Source: Negativicutes bacterium (GTDB lineage Bacteria > Bacillota_C > Negativicutes > Sporomusales_B > JARLHX01). From it: a stretch of DNA of 62,432 nt. A program made the position numbers and the translations under genes. The stretch is taken from NCBI GenBank assembly GCA_031292015.1, contig JARLHY010000042.1:1-62432 (forward strand). The letters are read 5' to 3'. Under the pieces are notes generated by a model, which was not told where the DNA came from, made no database searches, and worked only from the letters and a program-made list of their open reading frames with translations. This document shows positions 48,266-57,111 of this stretch, piece by piece (positions within the stretch are counted from its first letter, which is position 1; each line of letters opens with the position of its first letter).

Positions 48266-49714
48266 GTGATAAAACCTTTACCTGTTCTGATTCCTTCTGA
48301 TGAGCAGCGAATGCAGGATATTATCGCAGCCGTTCCGGGTGTTGTCTATCAGTATGTTTTCAGGGCAGGCGGCAGAGGCGGATTCACCTTTGTGAGCTCC
48401 GGGGTTAAAGACCTGATTGGCTTTACTCCTGAGGAAATTTACCGCGACAGCGGACTGATCACTGCCTGCGTTCATCCTGAGGACCTGAGGCGTTTGACCG
48501 GCCTTGCCCTTTCGGCTGTTCAGCGTCTTGGCAACTGGTCCTTCGAATTGAGACTCATCCTTCCTGGTGTGGGAGAGAAAAAGGTGCTGAGCAGTGTCAG
48601 GCCGAAACATCTGCCCGGCGGCGCCATCGTGTGGAACGGAGTGCTGATGGAGATGACCGGCGGCAAAACCGCCGAAGATGAACTGATCCGCCTCGGGACC
48701 CATGATCAACTGACCGGGTTATACAACAGGTCATACTTTGAGACCCAGCTTGCCGGGAACTGCCGGTTTCCGAAGGCCACTGCCGTTGTCATCTGGGATA
48801 TCGACGGCCTCAAACTCATCAACGACACCTTCGGTTACGCTGAAGGAAACAAGCTTCTGGAAGCCTCGGCCCAGATTATCGGCGCTTCTCTTAAGGACGG
48901 CGATCTGGCCGCCCGGATCGGCGACGACGAGTTTGTCGCCCTGTTGCCCGCCGCCGGCGAGCAGGAAGCCGAAAAGAAGGCCCACGCCATTCGGGAAGCC
49001 ATCGTCAATTACGGTTTGACAAAATTCCACATTCCTTTCAGTGTTGCTGTCGGGTTTGCCGTCTCCTGCGAGGATGCTTGTCCCCTTACCGACGTCTTCA
49101 AGGCCGCCGATGACAGCATGGGCCGGGAGAAGCTGCATCACGCCGGCAGCAAGCGCAGTAAGATCATCCAGGCACTGGCCGCCGCCCTGGAGGCCAGGGA
49201 CTATATTACCGACGGACATGCTTCCCGGCTGCAGGGCATGGCCCTGATGCTGGCCATGGCTGTCGGATTGCCGGAAAATCGATTCGGCGACCTCCGGCTG
49301 CTGGCCCTGTTTCATGATCTCGGCAAGGTCGCCATTCCAGATGACATACTATTCAAGCCTGAGATGCTGACTGCAGAGGAGCAGGCGATTATGCGCCGGC
49401 ACTGCGAGATCGGCCATCGGGTCGCTCAGGGGCTGCCTGACCTCCGACCGATAGCCGACTGGATTCTCAAACATCATGAGTGGTGGAACGGAGGCGGTTA
49501 TCCGCTTGGACTGGCCGGCGAGGAAATCCCGCTGGAGTGCCGGATTATCTCCATTGTCGACGCCTATGACGCCATGATCAATGACCGCCCATACCGGGCA
49601 GCCTTAAGCCATCGCCAGGCCATCGCCGAAATCCGGCGAAACTCCGGCAGCCAGTTCGACGCCACCTTGGCCGACCGGTTTGTTAGCCTTATGGAAGGCC
49701 AGAATCTGCAATAA
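48266..49714 (+). CDS. PAS-GGDEF-HD-GYP protein with altered GGDEF and intact HD-GYP
   Basis: 482 residues from a GTG start nine bases after AAGGGG. PAS domain (about 15-130; IIAAVPGVVYQYVFR and VHPEDL), GGDEF (about 145-300), HD-GYP (about 310-480). The cyclase motif reads RIGDDEF (residues 219-223), where the second Gly is Asp, which normally abolishes synthesis. The HD-GYP site is complete: FHDLGK (His350-Asp351), later RHCEIGHRVAQ and KHHEWWNGGGYPLG. It is therefore likely a c-di-GMP phosphodiesterase, perhaps GTP- or PAS-regulated. It resembles the protein at 22885 over both output domains. Confidence 0.88.
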   Translation: MIKPLPVLIPSDEQRMQDIIAAVPGVVYQYVFRAGGRGGFTFVSSGVKDLIGFTPEEIYRDSGLITACVHPEDLRRLTGLALSAVQRLGNWSFELRLILPGVGEKKVLSSVRPKHLPGGAIVWNGVLMEMTGGKTAEDELIRLGTHDQLTGLYNRSYFETQLAGNCRFPKATAVVIWDIDGLKLINDTFGYAEGNKLLEASAQIIGASLKDGDLAARIGDDEFVALLPAAGEQEAEKKAHAIREAIVNYGLTKFHIPFSVAVGFAVSCEDACPLTDVFKAADDSMGREKLHHAGSKRSKIIQALAAALEARDYITDGHASRLQGMALMLAMAVGLPENRFGDLRLLALFHDLGKVAIPDDILFKPEMLTAEEQAIMRRHCEIGHRVAQGLPDLRPIADWILKHHEWWNGGGYPLGLAGEEIPLECRIISIVDAYDAMINDRPYRAALSHRQAIAEIRRNSGSQFDATLADRFVSLMEGQNLQ

Positions 49715-49718
49715 TTCC

Positions 49719-49898
49719 TCAGACCGTTGATAACCCCCCATCTGTTTTGCACCCGTAAAGGGCAGGCCGCATTTCTAAGCGCCGAAGGCGCAAGAACTGC
49801 GCACTTGGCCCCGCAAACCCATTGCTAGCGTACGCCAGTACGCGTCGCTGCTGGGTCTGTAGGGCGTCGCGCATCTGGGGGCTTCGCAAGCGGTCTGA
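49719..49898 (+). repeat. Nested palindromic intergenic element, long copy (C)
   Basis: Outer arms TCAGACCGTTGATAACCCCC and GGGGGCTTCGCAAGCGGTCTGA; inner pieces (TTTGCACCCGTAAAGGGCAG, AGCGCCGAAGGCGC, CCCATTGCTAGCGTAC, GTACGCGTCGCTGCTGGG) are shared almost base for base with copy B in reverse and, minus the side-arm insert, with copy A. Confidence 0.75.
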
Positions 49899-49921
49899 AG
49901 GCTTTGGGTTAAAATAGTTGA

Positions 49922-49955
49922 AGGCCCGGGATCCTCGTATGAGGATTCCGGGCCT
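49922..49955 (-). terminator. Terminator after the GntR-pyruvate kinase gene
   Basis: GGCCCGGGATCCTC-GTAT-GAGGATTCCGGGCC, one mismatch. Confidence 0.8.
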
Positions 49956-49965
49956 ATTGGTGTTT

Positions 49966-51615
49966 CTACCCCAGATTGATCCAGCCGCGGTAAACCATTC
50001 CCCGGCTGACGTCCAGGGTGACCTGCTCGTCCTCCAGCAGCAACTCAGTGGCGTTGGCGGCGCCGACAATAACCGGTTTTCCCAGCGACAGACAGGCGAT
50101 GGCGGCGTGGGATGACAGGCCGCCTTCCTCGACCACCAGGGCGGCGGCCTGTTCGATCAGTCTGATGTGGGTGGATTCGGTGGCCGGCATGACCACGATT
50201 TTGTTGGCCACCGACTTCTTTTTGTTATACAGCGACTTGATGATGGTGACCCGTCCGCTGATGATTCCGCTGCCGATACCCTGGCCCCGCAGGATGACGT
50301 CGCCGACCACAGCCAGGGTAACGGCGTTGGGCGAATTGGGAATATCCATCCCGCTCATCACTCCGACGACGACGTCGCCGTCGTTGACATGGCCGGAGCG
50401 CAGCGCCGTGCGGGTCGCCAGATCCATCGTCTCTTCCCGGTGGGACGTCCGCTGGGTCAAAAGCGGCCATACCCCCCAAACAAGTTTCAGCTGGCGGGCG
50501 ACCCGCGGATCGGGTGTTACCGCCAATATCGGAACCGCGGGCCGGAATTTGGACAGCAGCCGGGCCGTCGAACCGGTCTCGCTGGGCAGAATCAGCGCTA
50601 CCGCTTTTACTGCGGCCACCGCATGGGTGGCAGTCAGGCAAAGGCCGTTAGCCAGGGGACTGGCAACTATCCGGCCGAATCTTGGCTGGCGGGGAATCGC
50701 CTCATCTTCGATTTCATGTGCCGTCAGGCGCAGAAGCCGGATAAGATCAGTCAGATAGTCGGGCGTCGCCCCTGTCGAAACAATGCTCAGTCCGTCGAAC
50801 TGCCAATGGTCGGCCAGAGCCAGCGTATCCGCCGGAGTGGCGCCGGAGGACCTGAAGGCAGTGGCTTTTGCCGCCAAAAGGACGATTTTGTCGGTGGCGG
50901 CCGCCTGGCGCATGAGGATCGGCAGCGAGTCTTTAACGGCGCTATTGTTCAGGGGGAAATCGACAATTGCTCCATCGCCGGCGCGCAGAAGTTCCTCGCA
51001 CCCGGCAGGGTCGGCAATCCAGGCGAAAATCGGCATAGCCACGCCATGTTCTTCCAGGAGGCGGCGGGCTTCCAAAATAGCCTCCGCTTTTGCCAAAGGC
51101 CCGATGATGATCGCATCGACGTTGGCGCTCGCCGCGAGGGCCACTCCCGCTTCGATCTTGCCGGAAAGCAACGCCAGGATCGGCAGGGTTTGTCCCAGGT
51201 CGTTGGCGGCCTGGCGGATGGCCCTGACCTGTTTGCTCCATTGCCCGGGGTCGGCGGTATCGAGAATAACCCCGTCGACGCCAGCTGACAAAAGGCGCTT
51301 GTATACCGCTATATTCCAGCTTTCTTCCGCTGTTACCACGAATTTTGCCGCGCAGCGGGCCGAGCTGTCCTTGGCTAATACGGTGGTGTTTCCGATCACG
51401 TAATAGCCGCTGCCGCCCCGGGCTTCCACAACCCCCGCGTAGGCGAGGGCCGCCAAAGCCTCCCGCACCGAAGATCTGCTGGCGGTGAACCGGGTGCACA
51501 GTTCTTTTTCGCTTGGTAGTTTTTCCCCTGGGCGGTAGCGGCCATCGATCTCCTTGCGCAGCTGTTCGATAATGGCGGCATACCCTTTGGCCAGCGGCTT
51601 GTTGCTGTCGCTCAT
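49966..51615 (-). CDS. GntR DNA-binding domain fused to pyruvate-kinase-like and PEP-utiliser mobile domains
   Basis: 549 residues from the ATG at 51615, ten bases after GGGGGG. Residues about 8-75: GntR winged helix (RYRPGEKLPSEKELC, SRSSVREALAALAYAGVV). Residues about 90-320: TIM-barrel resembling pyruvate kinase but eroded; LSGKIEAGVALAAS keeps the KIE, while the metal-binding ARGDLG is replaced by IIIGPLAK. Residues about 330-455: pyruvate kinase C-terminal domain (ETGSTARLLSKFRPAVPILA, VWGVWPLL). Residues about 460-549: PEP mobile domain with GGLSSHAAI, His503 in the phosphoacceptor place. Probably a transcription factor sensing PEP or sugar phosphates, transcribed divergently from pckA. 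Confidence 0.85.
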   Translation of the reverse strand: MSDSNKPLAKGYAAIIEQLRKEIDGRYRPGEKLPSEKELCTRFTASRSSVREALAALAYAGVVEARGGSGYYVIGNTTVLAKDSSARCAAKFVVTAEESWNIAVYKRLLSAGVDGVILDTADPGQWSKQVRAIRQAANDLGQTLPILALLSGKIEAGVALAASANVDAIIIGPLAKAEAILEARRLLEEHGVAMPIFAWIADPAGCEELLRAGDGAIVDFPLNNSAVKDSLPILMRQAAATDKIVLLAAKATAFRSSGATPADTLALADHWQFDGLSIVSTGATPDYLTDLIRLLRLTAHEIEDEAIPRQPRFGRIVASPLANGLCLTATHAVAAVKAVALILPSETGSTARLLSKFRPAVPILAVTPDPRVARQLKLVWGVWPLLTQRTSHREETMDLATRTALRSGHVNDGDVVVGVMSGMDIPNSPNAVTLAVVGDVILRGQGIGSGIISGRVTIIKSLYNKKKSVANKIVVMPATESTHIRLIEQAAALVVEEGGLSSHAAIACLSLGKPVIVGAANATELLLEDEQVTLDVSRGMVYRGWINLG

Positions 51616-51736
51616 GATTAGCATTCCCCCCGGAAAATACCTTGAATTCCATTTCCACTATATCATATTTTTGGCAACCGAAAGAGTCTTGACCACTGAA
51701 GAGAGAGAAAATTACGAAAAATTTTTTTTGCGGTGG

Positions 51737-51765
51737 TTGTGTTGCCCTCTATTGAGCAGTATAAT
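51737..51765 (+). promoter_or_regulatory. Promoter of pckA
   Basis: TTGTGT (51737-51742), 17-base spacer, TATAAT (51760-51765). Confidence 0.6.
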
Positions 51766-51779
51766 AAATAAAGGCAGAA

Positions 51780-51836
51780 ATTTGTCAGACAGGTTGAAAG
51801 ATTCAAAAGATATTATGCATAATCAATCTGACAAAT
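51780..51836. promoter_or_regulatory. Inverted repeat in the pckA leader, candidate operator
   Basis: Perfect 10-base arms ATTTGTCAGA (51780-51789) and TCTGACAAAT (51827-51836), 37 bases apart, just downstream of the pckA -10 and near the ribosome site. Candidate binding site of the divergent GntR-type regulator. Confidence 0.5.
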
Positions 51837-51856
51837 AACTTGAAGGAGGGACGATA

Positions 51857-53446
51857 TTGACATTTAAAGGTATGAAAGACTTATTGCCCGGACACAGCGG
51901 TAAGGTTCATTACAATCTTCCTGTACCGACGCTGATAGAAATGGCTGTCATCCGCGGCGAGGGGACCCTAACCGCCAGCGGAGCCTTGCGGGTTGTAACC
52001 GGCAAATATACAGGTCGGTCCCCTGATGACAAATTCCTGGTGGAGACCCCGGAAGTGGCCAGCGAAATCTGGTGGCAAAACAACAAGAAAATGAGCGAAA
52101 AAGCTTTCGACGGCTTATACCGTAAAGTCGTCGCCCACCTCGCCGACAAAGAACTGTTTGTTTTCGAAGGTTGTGCCGGGGCTGACCCTGCTTATACTTT
52201 GCCGGTGCGGATCGTTAATGAATTTGCCTGGCAAAACCTTTTCGTGCATCAACTGTTTATTCGTCCGGACGCCATCACTCCCCCTGACCGGCCGGGCTTC
52301 ACTATTCTCGCCGCCCCGGGCTGCACCGCTGACCCCGCCGTAGACGGCACCCACTCCGAAGCCTTTGTGGTCGTCAACTTTGCCCAGAGGATCATCCTGG
52401 TCGGTGGCAGTCACTACGCCGGCGAAATGAAAAAATCGATCTTCTCGATTTTGAACTACTTACTGCCCAAACAGCGGATATTGTCAATGCACTGTTCCGC
52501 CAACAAAGGGGTGGATAATGACGTTGCCTTGTTCTTCGGACTGTCCGGCACCGGCAAAACCTCCCTGTCCGCAGACCCCGACCGCCTGCTCATCGGCGAC
52601 GACGAACACGGCTGGGGCCCGAACGGCGTCTTCAATTTCGAAGGCGGCTGCTACGCCAAATGCATCAACCTGAGCCATAAGAACGAGCCGCAGATCTGGG
52701 ACGCCATCAAGTTCGGCAGCGTTCTGGAGAACGTCGTCATGGATGAGGCCACCAGGGAAGTCGACTACGAAAGTGAAGTCCTCACTGAAAACACCCGCGC
52801 GGCTTATCCGGTCGACTTCATTCCCAACAGCATATACCCGGGTGTGGGCGGGCATCCTAACACTATCGTTTTTTTGACCGCCGACGCATTCGGGGTGCTT
52901 CCCCCTATCGCCAAACTCAGTCCTGAACAGGCTATGTACTATTTCCTGTCAGGCTACACCAGCAAACTGGCCGGCACCGAACGGGGCATAACCGAACCCC
53001 AGGCTACATTTTCCTCCTGCTTCGGCGCACCCTTTCTGCCGCTCCCGCCTCTGGTTTACGCCGAACTGCTGAAAGAGAAAATATCCCAGCACAATACCCG
53101 GGTTTTCCTGATCAACACCGGTTGGCAGGGCGGAGCACACGGCGTAGGCAAGCGGATCAGTATCCAGCACACCCGGCGCATGGTCGCGGCTGCACTGAAT
53201 GGCTACCTGGACTTCGTCGATTACGTAAACCACCCGACCTTCAATCTTTCTGTTCCTGTCAAATGTCCCGGCGTGCCTGACAACATCCTGATGCCCCAGA
53301 ACACCTGGGCCGACCAGGACGCTTACTGGAAGACGGCCGAGCGCCTGGCAAACATGTTTCACAAGAACTTCGCCAAGTTTTCCGATATGCCGGCAGAAGT
53401 TGCTCAATCCGGCCCTTTTAAACCGGCCGCGGCTCAGGTGGGCTAA
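51857..53446 (+). CDS. pckA: Phosphoenolpyruvate carboxykinase (ATP)
   Basis: 529 residues, TTG start behind GGAGGG. ATP-type PEPCK landmarks: TGRSPDDKF, the substrate-binding [10 protein letters not shown], the kinase P-loop [30 protein letters not shown], and [17 protein letters not shown]. It interconverts oxaloacetate plus ATP with PEP plus CO2 plus ADP, either for gluconeogenesis or, in fermenters, in the carboxylating direction. It faces a GntR-pyruvate kinase chimera across a short divergent region and is followed 274 bases later by a phosphofructokinase. That 274-base gap shows no clear element. Confidence 0.95.
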   Translation: MTFKGMKDLLPGHSGKVHYNLPVPTLIEMAVIRGEGTLTASGALRVVTGKYTGRSPDDKFLVETPEVASEIWWQNNKKMSEKAFDGLYRKVVAHLADKELFVFEGCAGADPAYTLPVRIVNEFAWQNLFVHQLFIRPDAITPPDRPGFTILAAPGCTADPAVDGTHSEAFVVVNFAQRIILVGGSHYAGEMKKSIFSILNYLLPKQRILSMHCSANKGVDNDVALFFGLSGTGKTSLSADPDRLLIGDDEHGWGPNGVFNFEGGCYAKCINLSHKNEPQIWDAIKFGSVLENVVMDEATREVDYESEVLTENTRAAYPVDFIPNSIYPGVGGHPNTIVFLTADAFGVLPPIAKLSPEQAMYYFLSGYTSKLAGTERGITEPQATFSSCFGAPFLPLPPLVYAELLKEKISQHNTRVFLINTGWQGGAHGVGKRISIQHTRRMVAAALNGYLDFVDYVNHPTFNLSVPVKCPGVPDNILMPQNTWADQDAYWKTAERLANMFHKNFAKFSDMPAEVAQSGPFKPAAAQVG

Positions 53447-53720
53447 GCCACTGTGGCGTAGGATTTCCCGGCAGGAAACGTGCAGGCCGTTTTGCACCGC
53501 TTACCTGCCGGCAAGTCCCGCGGCCTTTACTGCAATGACAGTCGCCAGCCCAAAGTTGGTGCGGTTGAAGTTTAGGGTCAGGCCCAGCAGGAAACTATGC
53601 CCAGATATGGCGAAGTCTTGTTGAGCGGTTTTCGGCCTTTGCGAAGACCCGGCTGGCGCCGTCCGCGGCGTGAGCCGATGGAAAAAGGCCTGCCCAAAAA
53701 TTCAAATTGCGGAGGTAACT

Positions 53721-54941
53721 ATGTCATTAGTAGGAAAAGTACTTGTAGCGCAGGGCGGAGGGCCAACCGCCGTCATCAACCAAACATTGGCCGGTATAGT
53801 CCTGGAAGCCAGGAAATATTCCCAGGTCACCAAAGTGTATGGAGCGGTCAGAGGGGTATCAGGTATTGTCAATGAAGACTTTCTTGATCTCAGCCAGGAA
53901 ACGTCGCATAATCTGGAACAAGTAGCCCTTACGCCTTCCTCGGCATTATTGTCTACTCGTGCTAAACCTGACAGCAAGTTTTGCCACGATATCTTCAAAG
54001 TATTGATGGCCCACGACATCAGGTACTTCTTTTACATAGGCGGCAACGATTCCTCTGACACCGTGCGCATCGTCAGCGAGGAAGCCAAGCTTGCCAACTA
54101 TGACCTGAGGGCTATCCATGTCCCCAAAACCATTGACAATGACTTGATGGTTAACGACCATACCCCTGGCTACGGATCGGCGGCCAGATTCGTCGCCCAG
54201 GCTTTTATGGGCATAAACCTTGACGTCAGAGCTCTAAATGGTGTTTATATCGGGGTTGTCATGGGCCGTAACGCCGGCTTCCTGACCGCGGCCTCGGCGA
54301 TCGCCCAGAAATATCCCGACGACGGCCCGCATCTGATCTATCTGCCGGAACGGCAATTCTCCATCGAGACCTTTCTTGCTGACGTCAAACGGATTTACGA
54401 CAAACAGGGAAAGTGCATTGTCGCGGTATCCGAAGGAGTCAAAGATGCCACCGACACGCCGATCATCGCATCGCTGCGCAGCCATTGCGAAACCGATGCT
54501 CACGGCAACCTCACCCTTTCGGGAACCGGCGCCCTGGGTGACGCGCTGGCGGGCGAGGTCAAAGACAAACTCGGCATTTCCCGGGTTCGCAGCGATACCT
54601 TCGGTTATTTGCAGCGTTCGTTCCTTGGCTGCGTTTCGGATGTAGATCAGCACGAAGCCAGGGAAGTAGGAGAAAGAGCCGTTCAGATCGCCTTGTGGCA
54701 CGATGTGGACGGATCAATGACCATTCAGCGCACAGGTTATTATTCGGTCGACTACCGCCTGGTCGAATTGGCCGAAGTGGCCGCCAAGACAAAAGTCATG
54801 CCTGAGGAGTTCATCAACAAAGACGGGAACCATATCACCGACGCCTTCAAGTTTTATGTCCGGCCGCTGATCGGTTCGGGCTTGCCATCCCCGTCCCAGC
54901 TCCGCGCTCCCGTGGTTCCCAAGCTGCTGGGGACAAAGTAG
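53721..54941 (+). CDS. 6-phosphofructokinase, probably pyrophosphate-dependent type
   Basis: 406 residues, ATG behind GGAGGT. PFK signatures: AQGGGPTAVINQTLAG at the N-terminus, FYIGGNDSSDT where ATP enzymes have GGDGS, PKTIDNDLMVNDHTPGYGSA with the catalytic Asp, and VVMGRNAGFL. The Asp in place of Gly in the GGND motif and the PKTIDNDL form agree with the PPi-dependent or mixed PFK clade. It phosphorylates fructose 6-phosphate, reversibly if PPi is used. Being close to pckA and the GntR-pyruvate kinase regulator, it belongs to a PEP/glycolysis cluster. Confidence 0.85.
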   Translation: MSLVGKVLVAQGGGPTAVINQTLAGIVLEARKYSQVTKVYGAVRGVSGIVNEDFLDLSQETSHNLEQVALTPSSALLSTRAKPDSKFCHDIFKVLMAHDIRYFFYIGGNDSSDTVRIVSEEAKLANYDLRAIHVPKTIDNDLMVNDHTPGYGSAARFVAQAFMGINLDVRALNGVYIGVVMGRNAGFLTAASAIAQKYPDDGPHLIYLPERQFSIETFLADVKRIYDKQGKCIVAVSEGVKDATDTPIIASLRSHCETDAHGNLTLSGTGALGDALAGEVKDKLGISRVRSDTFGYLQRSFLGCVSDVDQHEAREVGERAVQIALWHDVDGSMTIQRTGYYSVDYRLVELAEVAAKTKVMPEEFINKDGNHITDAFKFYVRPLIGSGLPSPSQLRAPVVPKLLGTK

Positions 54942-55163
54942 GGTAGCGAACTAAAACCGCAGGCCCAGGACTGCCCTGCGGATTCAGCTGACGGCCCGCT
55001 CTGCGGGCCATGGCCTGAATACTGGATACAAGGTACCTGCGCATCCCGGCGATGCAACCGATATCCTGCCTGGCCGGAAAGAGGCGACATGTTGGTATGG
55101 CCCAAAAGTATGCCTGGGAGCGTTTGACAATTCTGAAATATGGTTTGAAAGTGGGAGGCGCGT

Positions 55164-55832
55164 ATGAGACCAGTAATCTTAAGATCTGATTTTACGGACT
55201 ACTACGACAGCTACTTCGACAATCCGAACAGTGTTTCTCCGCTGGTATTCGAACGTTACACCAACACCGGTATGAGCCGCAGTGAGATACTGGGTTTTTT
55301 AAGCCGCAACGGATTCTCAGTGCCGAAATACGGGAAACTGAAAGATGTCGGCAAATGGGCTCCTCATCTCAGGGACAGCCAGCTTGTTGTCGTCTATCTG
55401 GATGAGGCAAGCCACCGCGGCGAAAACAAACTGCTGATGACTGTCGCCACCGCCCTGAGAACTCATCCCCAGTGTCTGGCAGCCGAGTTCATGGGCACAA
55501 GCAAGGACAGCAGCTACGGCCGCAGGCTGGTGCAGGTGGGAATGAAGTATTTCTGGCTTGACCAAAGGAGCAGCAACGACTGGCGGGCAAGCACCGGCAA
55601 TGTCACCACCGTTATCACAAAGCACGGCTGTGGACTGCAGTCCAATCTGTTTTTCCCGCTGTGGGCCATCGATTTTGTGCCGGTAAACTTCAGCGGCAAC
55701 GAGACCCTCTACGCCGTCGATTTCAGCGCGGCGCCCATCATCGGCGAGTTCGGCATGGACGAAATCCTCGATGCTGAAACAGCTGCCCGGGAAATCAAAC
55801 AAATCGTGAATGACACTTACAAACGCCGTTAA
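55164..55832 (+). CDS. Hypothetical protein, unknown family
   Basis: 222 residues, ATG behind GGGAGG. No family recognised. The N-terminus is rich in Tyr/Asp, the middle has a repeated-charge helix (YLDEASHRGENKLLMTVATA), and the end, LYAVDFSAAPIIGEFGMDEI, recalls the last strand and Asp/Asn of ATP-grasp enzymes, though a full ATP-binding core is not visible. Only one cysteine pair (Cys around 105 and 165) is present. Well-conserved composition and ribosome site make it a real gene. The gap before it has a perfect GGCCCGC-TCT-GCGGGCC hairpin near 54990. Confidence 0.6.
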   Translation: MRPVILRSDFTDYYDSYFDNPNSVSPLVFERYTNTGMSRSEILGFLSRNGFSVPKYGKLKDVGKWAPHLRDSQLVVVYLDEASHRGENKLLMTVATALRTHPQCLAAEFMGTSKDSSYGRRLVQVGMKYFWLDQRSSNDWRASTGNVTTVITKHGCGLQSNLFFPLWAIDFVPVNFSGNETLYAVDFSAAPIIGEFGMDEILDAETAAREIKQIVNDTYKRR

Positions 55833-55865
55833 CAACCTATAGCAACAGTTCCCGCGATAAATGAC

Positions 55866-55900
55866 AGCGGCCGGTCCCGAGCAGGATCGGCCGCTTTTCC
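55866..55900 (+). terminator. Terminator after the hypothetical gene
   Basis: AGCGGCCG...CGGCCGCT followed by TTTTCC. Confidence 0.75.
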
Positions 55901-55915
55901 CGCTCCGAACCAAAA

Positions 55916-55949
55916 ACAAAAGCGGCACATTAGCTGTGTCGCTTTTGTT
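55916..55949 (-). terminator. Terminator after the third chemoreceptor-like gene
   Basis: ACAAAAGCGGCACA and TGTGTCGCTTTTGT form a stem with A/T tracts on both sides. Confidence 0.75.
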
Positions 55950-55974
55950 GTGTGCTATAGCATAGATTTTTCGG

Positions 55975-56820
55975 TCAACTGGTCTGCCGGAAATATTTCT
56001 GAGCGATCTCCGCCAGTTGAGTCGCCGCGGTCGCCAGATGCTGGCTGGCTGTGGCCAGCTCGCTGATCGAACCCGACTGCTGGTCGATGTTGCTGTCGAT
56101 GACCGAAATCTTATCACCGAATGAATCGGCTACCGTCTTTATCGTCAATAAACTGTCGTTGATACTTTTTACCGAATCGGCAGTGGCGGCGGCCAGTTTC
56201 CGCACTTCTTCGGCCACCACCCCGAAGCCCCGGCCCTGCTCGCCGACCCGGGCCGCCTCGATGGCGGCGTTGAGTCCCAGCAGGTTGGTCTGGCCGGCGA
56301 TCGTTTTGATAAACGTGACGATTTCGTCGGTTTGCCTGGAAGTATCAACAAGCTTTTTGCCAAGGTCGCCCAACCCCGCGCTGACCCGCGACAATTCCTG
56401 AGAGCGGGCCGACACTTCCTCCAGTCCGGCCGACATCTCCTCCGATGAGGCTGCCAGATGCTCGGCCGTTGCCTTGATCACCTCATAAGTCTCGATCGTC
56501 TGGGTCGTTGTGATACAGCCGACAGTCCGGTCGCCTTCCCGGACCGGGTAGGCACAGGCGATGTACGGGACTCCGTAAGCCGACTTTTCCTTGCTGACAA
56601 GGCTGACCGTTTTTCGACCGGTTGCGAGACAGTCGAGACTTACCTTCCCCTTCACCGGGTCCCCGGGCCTGTTTTTCAAATCCAGGCTCTCAGCCGGTGA
56701 ATAGGCCAGATACATCCCGTCTTTGATCACCGAGATGCCGATATCCTCGACAACGACTTCGTTGAAGCAGGGAGCAATTTTAGCGAAATAGTCAAGAATC
56801 TCTTCCGCCGCATAAGCCAT
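55975..56820 (-). CDS. Short soluble methyl-accepting-chemotaxis-like protein
   Basis: 281 residues from the ATG at 56820 (GGAAGGG nine bases upstream). No membrane helix. The sensor half (about 1-115) has [20 protein letters not shown] and [20 protein letters not shown], similar in design to the sensors at 9691 and 12267. The signalling half contains [21 protein letters not shown] and [15 protein letters not shown]. It likely reads a cytoplasmic ligand and acts on a CheA/CheW array. It stands alone upstream of the liv operon's end. Confidence 0.8.
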   Translation of the reverse strand: MAYAAEEILDYFAKIAPCFNEVVVEDIGISVIKDGMYLAYSPAESLDLKNRPGDPVKGKVSLDCLATGRKTVSLVSKEKSAYGVPYIACAYPVREGDRTVGCITTTQTIETYEVIKATAEHLAASSEEMSAGLEEVSARSQELSRVSAGLGDLGKKLVDTSRQTDEIVTFIKTIAGQTNLLGLNAAIEAARVGEQGRGFGVVAEEVRKLAAATADSVKSINDSLLTIKTVADSFGDKISVIDSNIDQQSGSISELATASQHLATAATQLAEIAQKYFRQTS

Positions 56821-57065
56821 ATGCAACAACCCTTCCTTTAGCAGATGGTTACATCCCGACCGCGGGCAGGAGTTGATACTCCCGAAGAATTTATCGTTCG
56901 AGAGCTCCTGATTGTCTTCACAAGTATAATTTTACATTAAATAGTAACATATTGCAAAAAACCGGAACGATATTATAAAATCCTACAGGAGTTTAATGAA
57001 AGATTGTCAGGCTTGCTGTAGAGCCTTGCTGATGAAGGAAAGAGACTGACGCGAGGCCGGGCAAA

Positions 57066-57094
57066 AAAGATCGGCAGACCGCTGGGATCTGCCG
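57066..57094 (-). terminator. Terminator of the liv operon
   Basis: Minus strand GGCAGA-TCCCAGCGG-TCTGCC followed by ATCTTTTTT. Confidence 0.85.
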
Positions 57095-57111
57095 TCACTG
57101 GTATTTGGGGG

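Noticed and set aside
50167..51288. 373-codon plus-strand frame opposite the GntR-pyruvate kinase gene
   Set aside because: Antisense to a multi-domain protein with clear motifs; no ribosome site.
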